A program made the translations under genes and the position numbers. A DNA stretch of 64,000 bases from Dielma fastidiosa. GTDB taxonomy: Bacteria > Bacillota_I > Bacilli_A > Erysipelotrichales > Erysipelotrichaceae. The notes below the pieces were generated by a model, which was given only the letters and a program-made list of their open reading frames with translations, was not told where the DNA came from and did no database searches. Positions 43,801 through 52,022 of the stretch are shown piece after piece; the stretch's first letter is position 1; each line of letters starts with the position of its first letter. Location: assembly GCF_000313565.1 (NCBI RefSeq), contig NZ_HE578930.1:144176-208175 (forward strand), written 5' to 3'.

Positions 43801-46181
43801 GGAGCGATCATATTATGCCCATTCTTATCTTTTATTTCAGTAATGAAAATTGCATTATTTAATAATTTTGATGAACTTTGAATTATCATAATAGGTTTTT
43901 GTAATGCTTCCGGAATTTGCTTAATTAATTCTCCATAGCCATGATAATTGATACCTTTTTTATTCCCATCAGAAAAATAAGTAGATTCAATATGGTATGG
44001 TGTCATTAAAACTGGATAATCATTTCCTAACACTTTTTGCATAATTGCGTTTGAATTTGTAACAAATAACATATTTGTTTTATCAAAAGTTCCATTCAGC
44101 ACATCATCCACTTGTTCAGAAAATGGTTTATTGATTGAATAGGCAATCTTATTGCCGTTCGTATCGCTCACATATTTTTTAACAGTTTCATCCATTGCTT
44201 TAGTATACATTTTTTCCATTTTCATCAAGGCACGCTGTTCATTACTAGAACGCACATATTTAATGCTGTCCTTGATCCATTCGTAGATACGTTTAAATAA
44301 ATTAGGCTGTTCCTGATAAAGCTTTTTGATAGATGCTTCATCGGTGAACAGCTTTTCTTCTACATACTTAGCAGCAAACTCATGTCTTGCATCTTCATAG
44401 TTTAGCACAATGCCCCGATCAGCATAATCATTCTGAATGTTCTTGATTGCTCTTTCTACCCCTTGCTTTGATGATCTTGAATATTCATTCATCATCATTT
44501 GCTGTAATTCACTGTAAGAATCAGAAGTTTCAATGTGATGCGTTAATTCATGTTTCATGGTTGTTAAGACAGGCTTATCGCTATTCACATTAATATAAAT
44601 TCTGCCATCTTGATAGTAACCATCATAACCTGTACCTTGAACAATAGATACCATTGTATTAGCTTTCTTAGCAATCTGCTGCAACGTGTTATAGGTATCT
44701 TGTCCGACAAGCTGAGCTGCATAATCCGGAGCTAATGGAATGGTTTTGTACATAGGCTTCTTGGCTGTCGGTAATGGCTGCGGTTTGTGTGTGTCAATCT
44801 GCTCATTTGATAAATTTTCCTGATTCAATTGAGGCTTTATAGTATCTATCTGAGAATTCTGATTTATATCGTTATTTACTAACTGCTGACCTAAAGGCAA
44901 TGTTACAGCTTGTTTTGAATCTTCAAAAGATACATTATTGCTACCTTTTGCATAGCCAACTAAATTCGCTCCACCGCCCATTAATCCACCACTTAAAGCA
45001 CCGCCAGCAGCACTTTCTAATAAACCTCTTATATTAAATTCAGCTTCTGGATCAGCAGCAGCATAATCTGCTAAAGCATTTAAAGTATAGGAAACAGCCT
45101 CTTCTGATGCTTCTGTTCCAGCTTGCTGCAAGGTTGTTTTAATTGCTTGTCTTAAAGTCTCAGGTGCTTTCTTTGCAATATCTAAAAGACTTTCAATTGA
45201 AACCTTTTCTGTAAATGCTTCTATACCTCCTGATAACAGACCTCTACCCAATGCTTCACCGGCAGATACTCTTTGCTCGTTTAATTCACCCATTCTATCA
45301 CTGGCCGCATTTGCGCTCATCATACCAAGAGATAAAGCAGGATTTACAGTAGCAAATGGTAATGTTAATGCATTCTGTCCAATGCTCATCAATGTTGAAC
45401 CTAGAAAACGACCAGTTGCATCTAAGCCTTGTAAAGCATATTCTTTATCTTTATTTGCATCTCTATACATTTCCATGCCTAAAGAATCACTAGATACAGG
45501 CGTGGTATCCCTCTGCAAATTCATAAAATCCTCTTTTTCTTTCATTGCATTCATTAACACCTGCAATTCAGGAGAATATTCGGTAACAGTTATTTTTCTA
45601 ACACCTCTTGGATCAGTAGGATCAGGTTTAGTAATTATTCTCACGCTATCCGGATGCTGTTTTTTATATGTTTCAATTTGATTATACAGATTTTGGTATT
45701 CTTTATAAGCATCAGTATAAAAGTGATTTTGACTGTCTTTGTTTCTGTTTTCGAGTGTCTGAGCTGCAGTATCAACAAACATTGGTATAGTGGCCGACAT
45801 ACTCTTTACTACACCGGTAGCACCCGAGCCTATTCGTTGCAGAGTAGATGGATCAGGTAATGGCTGCGGCTGTGTTATTGTTGGAGCTTGCCCCAAATAA
45901 GCCGGCTGTAACCCTTGCTGTATCATTGCTTGATTCGCTTTAACTTGCACGTTATTTGGCATCAGGATAGCATTCGATAATTGATTGTTAGTAGGACCAG
46001 GAAGAGATACTTGCTGTCTTATAGGCAATAAAGGAGTACTCGATTGAGTACCCCCTTGATTTGTTTCTGCTGGTTTATTGCTGTTTTCATACGCTGCCCG
46101 ATACCGTTCTAGCCTTGCAGGTAAATTCTCTGTATTTGCGTTTCTTACTAAATCAACATAATATGATAACGGTTTAGACAT
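40893..46181 (-). CDS. giant polyvalent internal virion protein with HExxH protease motif
   Basis: 1762 residues. Order: Pro/Gln-rich N-terminus (~50-110); helical region; Gly-rich membrane-active stretch (~375-410, GGALSGGLMGGGANLVGYA); metallopeptidase motif TMKHELTHHIE (His544, His548); a MuF-C-like domain (~690-860: YPVLMTPYHIES, IPEALQKPIMII, ITEIKDKNGHNMIAPI, GDDILYLDN); helical part with RYLSMLGNPRTHVRNIVGNAL (~1130); hydrophobic helix near 1365; conserved SYTVDWAAPSSMPIF. Known: such last-in-operon proteins are packed in the head and enter the host with the DNA. Likely roles: breaching the envelope and delivering an effector; the enzymatic targets are unknown. Confidence 0.8.
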   Translation of the reverse strand: MSKPLSYYVDLVRNANTENLPARLERYRAAYENSNKPAETNQGGTQSSTPLLPIRQQVSLPGPTNNQLSNAILMPNNVQVKANQAMIQQGLQPAYLGQAPTITQPQPLPDPSTLQRIGSGATGVVKSMSATIPMFVDTAAQTLENRNKDSQNHFYTDAYKEYQNLYNQIETYKKQHPDSVRIITKPDPTDPRGVRKITVTEYSPELQVLMNAMKEKEDFMNLQRDTTPVSSDSLGMEMYRDANKDKEYALQGLDATGRFLGSTLMSIGQNALTLPFATVNPALSLGMMSANAASDRMGELNEQRVSAGEALGRGLLSGGIEAFTEKVSIESLLDIAKKAPETLRQAIKTTLQQAGTEASEEAVSYTLNALADYAAADPEAEFNIRGLLESAAGGALSGGLMGGGANLVGYAKGSNNVSFEDSKQAVTLPLGQQLVNNDINQNSQIDTIKPQLNQENLSNEQIDTHKPQPLPTAKKPMYKTIPLAPDYAAQLVGQDTYNTLQQIAKKANTMVSIVQGTGYDGYYQDGRIYINVNSDKPVLTTMKHELTHHIETSDSYSELQQMMMNEYSRSSKQGVERAIKNIQNDYADRGIVLNYEDARHEFAAKYVEEKLFTDEASIKKLYQEQPNLFKRIYEWIKDSIKYVRSSNEQRALMKMEKMYTKAMDETVKKYVSDTNGNKIAYSINKPFSEQVDDVLNGTFDKTNMLFVTNSNAIMQKVLGNDYPVLMTPYHIESTYFSDGNKKGINYHGYGELIKQIPEALQKPIMIIQSSSKLLNNAIFITEIKDKNGHNMIAPIDVDTSGMYNNIQIDANVLDTFYAKDDSKGFLEKITGDDILYLDNKKSQQLFNAQGLQLPNRVKKLDGFIHSVRKSDQKVNYQMNGNYKTDMQIALEKAGLLNSDQKPSMGKSLSDYDQMLKDYGAIKTGVDPARIDPVPKQTSDKDVTSLYARTLMESEVTPNDVVNDLKTEIANGKMSHEVISDKQSLKYAEDMLNNYGYQASKAVWNDIVNGHTPADKNSIALGQQLYNQAINSGNTAEAMKIASELSVQATKAGQNVQAFSLLKKMTPDGQLYSLQTIENQLNQELSKKYGNKAQPVKIKEGMANDLLNSTSHEEMLNRVDNIKQDLADQMPANWMEKWNAWRYLSMLGNPRTHVRNIVGNALFMPMKQMKDIIGYGLENAYKNTLGTDDFKMSKSLLSKADQQLVQWAKSDYEQYKDAVMGENGKYQDKIGIERQKRVFKSNVLEWLKNFNFTALEKEDAWFSKYHYANSLAQYLKANQIDPNTASITVLDEARNYAVQEAQKATYRDNSYFAQCINNMKNKNKLSQVIGEGFMPFTKTPMNILQRGMEYSPAGVVKGVYDMLTNVQDGKMTPNQAIDEIASGLTGTGLFLLGSWLSYMGILTSTGDDDDKKKDKFDQAMGAQDYAIKIGDVSYTVDWAAPSSMPIFMGASLFEDMQNQKGFSVTNFIDSAARIAEPIIDMSMLQGISSTIKTAGYSDSPLTDILINMSTSYLSQGVPTLLGQITNIADGTRRDPYYVDKNSPIPQILQIPINRALTKIPFANQLVQPKLDVWGNEQKDSLPERIFENTLSPGYISTDKRTDLEKELERLYKINSDYNTLPSYPSKYYTVNGETKNLTAAEYDQYSKEVGQTSHELLEDTIYSAYYKKASDELKANLINDVYEYAKQSAKLELTPGYKADKWVTSAMEADKVGIEVDDFIYYNNIKGNNSEDIQKMLNDSGLSRIQKAYMYRVLTSSKKNPYE

Positions 46182-46193
46182 AAGTCACACCTC

Positions 46194-47462
46194 CTAATAG
46201 CCTAACTGCCTTAATACTTGTGCTATATCAATATCCGTATACTGAGGATTACTTTGAGCAACAGCTTTAAGGTAATCTGTAATCAATTTAGCTTCAGTCC
46301 CTTTATCTGCTGCTTTGAATGTGTTGTATCTTTGCCCCTCTTTGATTTTATCAATTAATTGGCTGACATTATCGCTGTTATACGGTAAGGTTAAATCATG
46401 ACCATAGTAATTACTGTATGCATCCATCATGTCTTGTGATGGTAAATAACCATTCTTTAAATTTTCTTGAATGATTTTATCAACTTCACTGATCTTCATA
46501 CTGGAACCACTTGATTTTGTGGAACCACTACCACCGCCAGAATAAGATCTTGCCGCAGCTGCCTGCAATGCCTGCTGGGCTGCTAATGCATCTTGCTGCT
46601 TCTGATAATCGAACTGCTGCTGCCATTGACTGTTAGCTGTGTTAAATTGATTTTGAGCAAACTGATTCTGCCACTGCTGCTGAGCCATTGCATCTTGATA
46701 CTGTTTCATCTGCCATTCTTCTTGACGCTGCTGCTCTAAGGCATTTAAAACCTGTTGCTGATAGGCAGCTTCGATCGCTGATAAATTTGCATTACCGCCT
46801 GACTGTACTGCCTGTATCTGATTGTCCAGTCCTCTTAATGCATCATCACGAGCCTGCAAGGTTTGATTGAGTGAGTTGCCATAGTTATTTTCGTTTGAGA
46901 TTTTAGCTGATTCGCTGACACCTGTTCCTGATAATCCGTTAGCTGCCAGTTTCTCGTTCAATCCTTTCTCGGCTAACATCTTATTGATATAAGCCTGCTG
47001 GGCTGTCATTTCAGCTTGTTGATTGTATTCCGGACGTAAGTTATTGATCTGGCCTATCTGTGCTTGCTGGCGTTCCAGTTCTGCACGGCGTTGAGCTGCA
47101 TAAGCTTCCTCAATAGCTGATCGACGTTCTGCTTCACGACGAGCTGCTTCTCGCTCTGCTTCCATCATGCTACCGAAATACCCCATAGCGTTTTCTGCAT
47201 ATTGCTTTTTAGCATCAGCATCAACTAAACTGTCAGTACCTACCCATTTACCGGCGCTAGAATCCCATGTTGATCCATATTTATAAGAACCGTCAGGATT
47301 TTTAACATCTGTTGTAGAGTTTCCGTACTGATCGGTGTATTTCCAATTTTTATCATCGATAGCTGTCCAATAACCTTTACCACTTCCGCCTGAGCTATAT
47401 TTGTCATAATCAGCTTTGGCTTGATTGTAGTATTCTTCATATGATGATTTTTTTCTAGCCAT
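46194..47462 (-). CDS. internal virion protein, Gln/Ala-rich coiled coil
   Basis: 422 residues. Seen: a Tyr/Gly/Asp-rich start (SSGGSGKGYWTAIDDKNW), a long charged then Gln-rich coil at ~100-300 (REAARREAERRSAIEEAYAA, QQQWQNQFAQNQFN), a Ser/Gly linker (~310-325) and a folded helical C-terminus. No known domain. It precedes the giant virion protein by 12 nt, as paired ejection proteins do in short-tailed phages. Structural role inferred from position and composition. Confidence 0.75.
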   Translation of the reverse strand: MARKKSSYEEYYNQAKADYDKYSSGGSGKGYWTAIDDKNWKYTDQYGNSTTDVKNPDGSYKYGSTWDSSAGKWVGTDSLVDADAKKQYAENAMGYFGSMMEAEREAARREAERRSAIEEAYAAQRRAELERQQAQIGQINNLRPEYNQQAEMTAQQAYINKMLAEKGLNEKLAANGLSGTGVSESAKISNENNYGNSLNQTLQARDDALRGLDNQIQAVQSGGNANLSAIEAAYQQQVLNALEQQRQEEWQMKQYQDAMAQQQWQNQFAQNQFNTANSQWQQQFDYQKQQDALAAQQALQAAAARSYSGGGSGSTKSSGSSMKISEVDKIIQENLKNGYLPSQDMMDAYSNYYGHDLTLPYNSDNVSQLIDKIKEGQRYNTFKAADKGTEAKLITDYLKAVAQSNPQYTDIDIAQVLRQLGY

Positions 47463-47463
47463 G

Positions 47464-48231
47464 TTATACCTCCTTCAGATAACCGCTGTTATCTGCCTTT
47501 AAGTGCAGCTCTGCATTCTTCAGCATCTTCCCGCTTTCCTGAAGCCATACGAACTTATCCTGAAACTGAAACAATGAGCTGCGGATCATGAAGCCATCTT
47601 TATCAAATGCATACCACGCACCGTATTCAGCATCCCATGTCATGTCATTTTTGATTAAACGGCCGTCTTTGCGATACTGCCATTTAGCATTGCCACAGCT
47701 TACCCAGCAAGTCAGCTTGTCTGTGGTCTTTTTCCATTGATAGTTAGCACCGTTGATAATTTTACAGTTGTCAATATAAAATGCTGATGCAGGATGGACA
47801 GAGTTTGGTAACATATAAACTTTATAAACATTGAACTCATAAGGTTTAGTGTATTTTCCTTTAGCCACCTCAATGTGGCAATGGTTGCCGGTTGCTTTTC
47901 CAGCCACTCCCTCTTGATAAAAGACTTCGCCTTGATTAATTACTTGACCAACCTTTAAATCTGATATGTCATTGTCATGTATAAACATCATTGTTGCATA
48001 ATTAATGCTACCGTCTGCAAACTGGACTTTATCAGTAGATTGTGCAAATACAGCATGACCGTTTGTGCTGCTATCCTTATATTTTATAATCATAGTACAA
48101 GGTGCATAGACATCATCAATACCTGTGTCTTTGCCGGCGTTATCTATCGCATAAGTGCCTTGATGAGATAACTGGCCGTTTACGCCTTGAGTGATATTTA
48201 TGCATTTCATCGGAAACTGTAACTTTTCCAT
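47464..48231 (-). CDS. endolysin: M23 peptidase with C-terminal wall-binding repeats
   Basis: 255 residues, no signal peptide, so it needs the holin. Seen: M23 (lysostaphin-type) zinc motifs LSHQGTYAIDNAG (His23, Asp30) and GNHCHIEVAKG (His117, His119); C-terminal part (~165-250) with aromatic repeats (KWQYRKDGRLIKN, AWYAFDKDGFMI, FVWLQESGKMLKN) like choline-binding repeats. Cuts peptide cross-links of peptidoglycan at lysis. Shares its repeat type with the cargo protein at 39999-40853. A weak GGAG stands 9 nt before the ATG; the gene starts just after the small membrane protein. Confidence 0.9.
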   Translation of the reverse strand: MEKLQFPMKCINITQGVNGQLSHQGTYAIDNAGKDTGIDDVYAPCTMIIKYKDSSTNGHAVFAQSTDKVQFADGSINYATMMFIHDNDISDLKVGQVINQGEVFYQEGVAGKATGNHCHIEVAKGKYTKPYEFNVYKVYMLPNSVHPASAFYIDNCKIINGANYQWKKTTDKLTCWVSCGNAKWQYRKDGRLIKNDMTWDAEYGAWYAFDKDGFMIRSSLFQFQDKFVWLQESGKMLKNAELHLKADNSGYLKEV

Positions 48232-48234
48232 ACG

Positions 48235-48528
48235 TTAATGCTCCAATGGCAGTTTTCTTACTTCTGCGTCCATACCTAAGATCATCCCATTACCACCAAG
48301 TTCACGATAAGCCTTATACATCTTTTCCCAGTTTTCTAGCGCATATGGAGGTATCATGCCTTTATCAGTGTATTTATCATGATAGAACATCAATTTATCC
48401 CTTAACAGACAAAGAGTACCCGCACTGTTGGCATCTCTTGTTTTCTTCTGTTCTTTTAATAGCCACACGATGTATCCCATAAGGATTGGTAAAACTATCG
48501 TGTAAGTTGTCATTAAAAATTCTTTCAT
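48235..48528 (-). CDS. small phage membrane protein of the lysis cassette
   Basis: 97 residues: one N-terminal membrane helix (MTTYTIVLPILMGYIVWLL), then a soluble part with LLRDKLMFYHDKYTDKG and AYRELGGNGMI. This type is common beside holin and endolysin genes in Bacillota phages; possible accessory holin. Function not established. Confidence 0.8.
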   Translation of the reverse strand: MKEFLMTTYTIVLPILMGYIVWLLKEQKKTRDANSAGTLCLLRDKLMFYHDKYTDKGMIPPYALENWEKMYKAYRELGGNGMILGMDAEVRKLPLEH

Positions 48529-48531
48529 TCT

Positions 48532-48876
48532 CTATTTCCCTTCTACATACGCCTTGATGTTTTCATTTACTTTTAATTGTTCTTTCATCCAAACAAGCGC
48601 ATCATCAACCCAAATACTGAACTTATCGAATGCGATAAACGATAACCACGGGAATTTTGCAATAGCCATATCATAGACTTTACGCAACTTCGCTTGCCCT
48701 GTCCCACCTTGCAATTCCCTCTCAGCTTCCATAACAGCCCATCTGAGCCACTCTTTGATGTTTGCCACCTGTTCGTTAGTCGGCTTGTTCATGAACACTC
48801 TACACCCATAAACAACGCCTACACAGCACACGACACCAGCTACTACTAAATACCAATTTTCAATTAACCATTTCAT
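48532..48876 (-). CDS. phage holin, LL-H type
   Basis: 114 residues: one membrane helix (WYLVVAGVVCCVGVVYGCRVF), then amphipathic helices with NIKEWLRWAVMEAERELQGGTGQAKLRKVY in parts (WLRWAVMEAE, GTGQAKLRKVYD) and PWLSFIAFDKFSIWVDDAL, the pattern of the LL-H holin family. Forms membrane lesions that release the endolysin. 3 nt upstream of the small membrane gene. Confidence 0.85.
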   Translation of the reverse strand: MKWLIENWYLVVAGVVCCVGVVYGCRVFMNKPTNEQVANIKEWLRWAVMEAERELQGGTGQAKLRKVYDMAIAKFPWLSFIAFDKFSIWVDDALVWMKEQLKVNENIKAYVEGK

Positions 48877-48887
48877 TTGATTTCCTC

Positions 48888-49133
48888 CTAAAGTTCTATT
48901 TCTTCAATTTCTGCTCTTACTTCTAAACAGTACAAGTATCTTCCCATATGTGATTTCTGTTCCTTCAAAAGTTCAAGAGTACATGAAGGTGTAAATTTTA
49001 GCTTTTCAGCTTCATATTTGACTACCATTTTATGTAATTTTTCATATCTGATTTTAAGCTGATAATACTCAGCTCTAAACCTATCCTTATAATCTTTGCT
49101 ATTCATCAATTTAATCGTTTCATTCAATTCCAT
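48888..49133 (-). CDS. small conserved phage protein (crAss001_48-related type)
   Basis: 81 residues, helical and soluble. Seen: YYQLKIRYEKLHKMVVKYEA, then LELLKEQKSHMGRYLYCLEVRAEIE, a pattern I know from small proteins of many Bacillota and crAss-like phages. Function unknown. Overlaps the membrane gene upstream by 14 nt; GGAGG-type box before the ATG. Confidence 0.75.
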   Translation of the reverse strand: MELNETIKLMNSKDYKDRFRAEYYQLKIRYEKLHKMVVKYEAEKLKFTPSCTLELLKEQKSHMGRYLYCLEVRAEIEEIEL

Positions 49134-49374
49134 CTTTCTTTTCCTCCTTTATTTTTGTGATTTTTATCCAAGCATTAGCCATACCTTCTACCGAAAAATA
49201 CGCAAATACACATGTATGCAGTGTACTATCTATTGGTGTGCCAACGTGCCAAGACAAAATAAAACAGCCCACAATGTAGACTGTTATAAATACCATTGAA
49301 ATAATCATAATCTTTTTAGAAAAGCGGATTGGATCACGCTTCTTTTTCTTTTTTACTATTTCATAACCGAACAT
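49120..49374 (-). CDS. small phage membrane protein
   Basis: 84 residues with a basic N-terminus (EIVKKKKKRDPIRFSKK) and two hydrophobic helices (IMIISMVFITVYIVGCFIL; CVFAYFSVEGMANAWI). Placed in the lysis cassette; possible second holin or antiholin, otherwise unknown. Confidence 0.65.
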   Translation of the reverse strand: MFGYEIVKKKKKRDPIRFSKKIMIISMVFITVYIVGCFILSWHVGTPIDSTLHTCVFAYFSVEGMANAWIKITKIKEEKKDGIE

Positions 49375-49378
49375 CTGC

Positions 49379-49543
49379 TTACTCCATTTGTTTCATTAGT
49401 ATATTATACTGACTTTCACTGATGCGATTAAACAGCAAGAAAATATCAAGTTTGTGTTTAAGTGTGTCCTTCATTAAATCATCAAATACACCATCTCTTT
49501 TTTTACTGTTGATATGCTTTTCGAGCATTTCATAAGTTGTCAT
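49379..49543 (-). CDS. small phage protein, 54 residues
   Basis: Begins MTTYEMLEKHINSKKRD and ends ISESQYNILMKQME. The ATG has AAAGGAG 7 nt upstream, and the gene fills the gap between its neighbours exactly (stop 4 nt before the next ATG). Helical and soluble, similar in build to XkdX-type proteins. Function unknown. Confidence 0.75.
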   Translation of the reverse strand: MTTYEMLEKHINSKKRDGVFDDLMKDTLKHKLDIFLLFNRISESQYNILMKQME

Positions 49544-49559
49544 TGCAAAACTCCTTTCT

Positions 49560-49934
49560 TTAAATTTCTAATTCTTTTAAGCAAGCAAGATATTCAACGT
49601 TTAACGCCTGTTCGATTTGTATGTCTAATATCCGTTCTATTAATTCCCTGTCGGTCAATACTGGCACAGGTTCAGGCTCAGGCATCGGCATAATCTTTCT
49701 GTCTGCAAAGTGCTTTTGCGCCTGTTCCAGCTGCCAGCAATCTTCAAGACGTTTCTTTTCTTCATCGGCTTTCACTTCCACCTCCGAAAAATACAAAAGT
49801 GTACTGTTGCAGTACACTTCGTATATATTTTCTTTTTTTATTACCTCTACATCAAATACCGGCGCTGTCAATCCAGCAAGATATTCTTGCAATTCAGCCT
49901 CTATTACATCATAGCCATCTAATCTATTTAGCAT
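49560..49934 (-). CDS. phage hypothetical protein near the tail-tip genes
   Basis: 124 residues from ATG 49934 (GGGGG, 8-nt spacing; a GTG three codons earlier is too near the box). Acidic, with LTAPVFDVEVIKKENIYEVYC and a Pro-rich PMPEPEPVPVLTDRELIERI, the last part recalling short tail-module proteins of Bacillota phages. Function unknown. Confidence 0.7.
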   Translation of the reverse strand: MLNRLDGYDVIEAELQEYLAGLTAPVFDVEVIKKENIYEVYCNSTLLYFSEVEVKADEEKKRLEDCWQLEQAQKHFADRKIMPMPEPEPVPVLTDRELIERILDIQIEQALNVEYLACLKELEI

Positions 49935-49946
49935 ATTATACACCCC

Positions 49947-51513
49947 CTACCTTACCAAAATTTTAAATGGCTGCTCGTTGATGTATGGATACCCATCTAA
50001 AGGATATGTTGACGGCTTAATGACCCTATCGTTTTCAATCGCCATGTATAAATAACATTCTTCGGGCGCCTCGTAATAACCTTCTCCATCTGGTTCGACA
50101 TTTATGATGCTAAGATTTGACGGCCGCACGAAGCGCACTTGCATTGGTGATGGTATCTCGGAAAAAGGTTTAACCTGTACCCCTTTTTTTACAACCACCA
50201 CAAAGTCTATCATCATTGCACCAACAGCCCTCAGCTTTGTATCGGTTGTATCCATCGAAAACGCCTTGATTGATTTACGATTTAAGTCATATACAAGCGC
50301 TCGCCGAATATCAATACCGGTTGTATTAGCTCCTGAAGGCACCTGTCTAAATGATCCATCAGCACTTAACCATTTGTAAGAAAGTCCATATCTGCCGCTG
50401 CTGTAAGAGCCACTTATGTACACAGAAGACGGTGTCATATCCGGGATCCATGTACTAAACAATTTTTTATCTTTAGTATCAACGACAATATGTAATCGCA
50501 AGGTAATATGGGCGGAATTTTTATTATCCAAATACCAGTTGTTATTGTTTGAATTACCGCCACCTGTTGGTATTGTTATAGAGTTTGAAGTTGAATATAA
50601 AATCAAACCATTTGCAGATACAGGATTTCTTGCGCTTTTAATATTGCTTGTCGAACTACCGAATAAAGTGCTGAATGTGTTTAATTTTTTTAGATAAGTA
50701 TATTCAGGATCGTCAGTAACATTTTTGTTTTCACCTGTTATGGTGTTATATAAGACCATGCGCGTCGTCTTTAATTCGGTGTCTGCGTGCTTACCAAAAA
50801 TCATGATTTCATTATCACTATAAGGGAAACATCCGTAAACCCCGGACGATCTTTGCGCGTTACTTGAATTTTGGTCACCTACATTGAAACCCATGTCGCT
50901 TGTATTTACGCCTAATACTGTAACAGCTTTTGACTGAGCATCAAATTTAATAACACTTGTGTAGGTAGTGTTTGCGCTTGATGATGTACCCCCGTCTGTC
51001 CTGAATCCAAACATATACGCAGTATTACCAAGCGTACAAATCGACACATAATCAGTCATTTTTCTTGGCAGCGTAATCAGATTAAATACATATTTGTTTG
51101 CTTGAGTCTCATCAATCCTTATATTCAAGATCGACGAAAAATCACTAGCAATCAAATAAATATCATCCTCATACGTCATGTTTAAGGCAACGCAACTTCC
51201 TAATACCGATTTGTTTGAGTATTCAGTAAACATTTTCCTTTTTAATACGGTTTCCCATGTTTCAAGCTTATATATTTCGATGTAAATATATACATCGTCA
51301 CTTGCTTGCTGTAAAAATACAAAATAATTTTTTGTATAGACACAAGTATATAAACCTGTGAAATATGGTTCAACAATATTCTCGTTTTCCAGATCTTTAA
51401 ATGGACGCAGATTGCCAGCTTGTGCCAATAGATACCACGGGGATACAAAATCACTAATTAATGATGTACTATTATACCCCCCCCCCCGAGATTTTTATAT
51501 TATTATTTATCAT
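49947..51513 (-). CDS. tail-tip/receptor-binding-type protein, out of frame through a poly-G tract (phase-off)
   Basis: The long frame (49947-51428, 493 residues) has only a TTG start without ribosome binding site, but stays open upstream to a run of 11 G. The natural start is ATG 51513, which overlaps the XkdX-like stop by 11 nt, with GGAGG 12 nt upstream. From there the reading is MINNNIKISGGG, then with 11 G it hits TAA at once; with 10 or 13 G it joins the long frame in the segment YNSTSLISDFVSPWYLLAQA. The restored N-terminus resembles that of the neighbouring tip protein (MIDNRLVKAGGSSNLL), which supports it. The body is beta-rich, propeller-like (repeated MFGF, MIFGKH segments). In this copy the protein is probably not made. 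Confidence 0.78.
51477..51487 (-). repeat. 11-nt poly-G homopolymer (candidate phase-variation switch)
   Basis: Eleven C on the plus strand (G on the coding strand), nine codons after the ATG at 51513. Tracts of this length change by slippage; each change shifts the frame of the tail-tip gene. Confidence 0.85.
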
Positions 51514-51655
51514 TTTGTGATATTGCCTCCTTGTCTTTTTCAGTGAGAATGTATTCCTTTTCTTCATCCGTTAAGGTGATCATCATTTGTATCTTTACTG
51601 AGGTGATTTCCCCCTTATCAAAACAACGTTTCAAACTTTCTACATAAGTTCTCAT
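51503..51655 (-). CDS. XkdX-family phage protein
   Basis: 50 residues: MRTYVESLKRCFDKGEIT, then MMITLTDEEKEYILTE. This is the XkdX pattern (YxxxLKxxYxxGxIxxxxxxxMxxLTxEExxyI) found next to tail-fibre genes of PBSX-like and many other phages. ATG overlaps the preceding stop as ATGA; its own stop overlaps the start of the tail-tip gene. Function unknown. Confidence 0.85.
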   Translation of the reverse strand: MRTYVESLKRCFDKGEITSVKIQMMITLTDEEKEYILTEKDKEAISQNDK

Positions 51656-52008
51656 GATATTACTCCTTCCGCAATCAATTCCATTGTGTATTTGTCAATT
51701 GAGTAATCCACAATATCTTGATTCTGCTTGATTCTTGAGTCCCGAATATCTGCAACAATCTGTTCCTGTGTTAAACCATCCGGCAGCAACATCCAATATT
51801 CACCCTCTGCATAATATGTCATACCTTCTGCACTCGGCTGGATATATTGATTATTTTCTTCGTCATATCCCCAACCCACAAGAACTTCGTCATGGGCTTC
51901 TTTTAATAAAATATTAGAGGCATAGTAGTCTCTATATGCAACTTCTATACTCTCAATATCAGTTCGGATATTGACGACTTGATTGTAATTGATTTCTGCT
52001 ATTCTCAT
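51652..52008 (-). CDS. phage tail-module protein (XkdW-like)
   Basis: 118 residues, acidic. Seen: VGWGYDEENNQYIQPSAEG and WMLLPDGLTQEQIV, which recall short proteins coded between fibre genes and XkdX in Bacillota phages, where they may help fibre folding or attach to the tip. GGAGG before the ATG. Role inferred from position. Confidence 0.72.
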   Translation of the reverse strand: MRIAEINYNQVVNIRTDIESIEVAYRDYYASNILLKEAHDEVLVGWGYDEENNQYIQPSAEGMTYYAEGEYWMLLPDGLTQEQIVADIRDSRIKQNQDIVDYSIDKYTMELIAEGVIS

Positions 52009-52022
52009 TTATATTTCCTCCA

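Noticed and set aside
40893..46181. Tape measure protein
   Set aside because: No tail tube, sheath or chaperone genes nearby, and the position after the endolysin and the protease/MuF-C-like content fit an ejection protein better.
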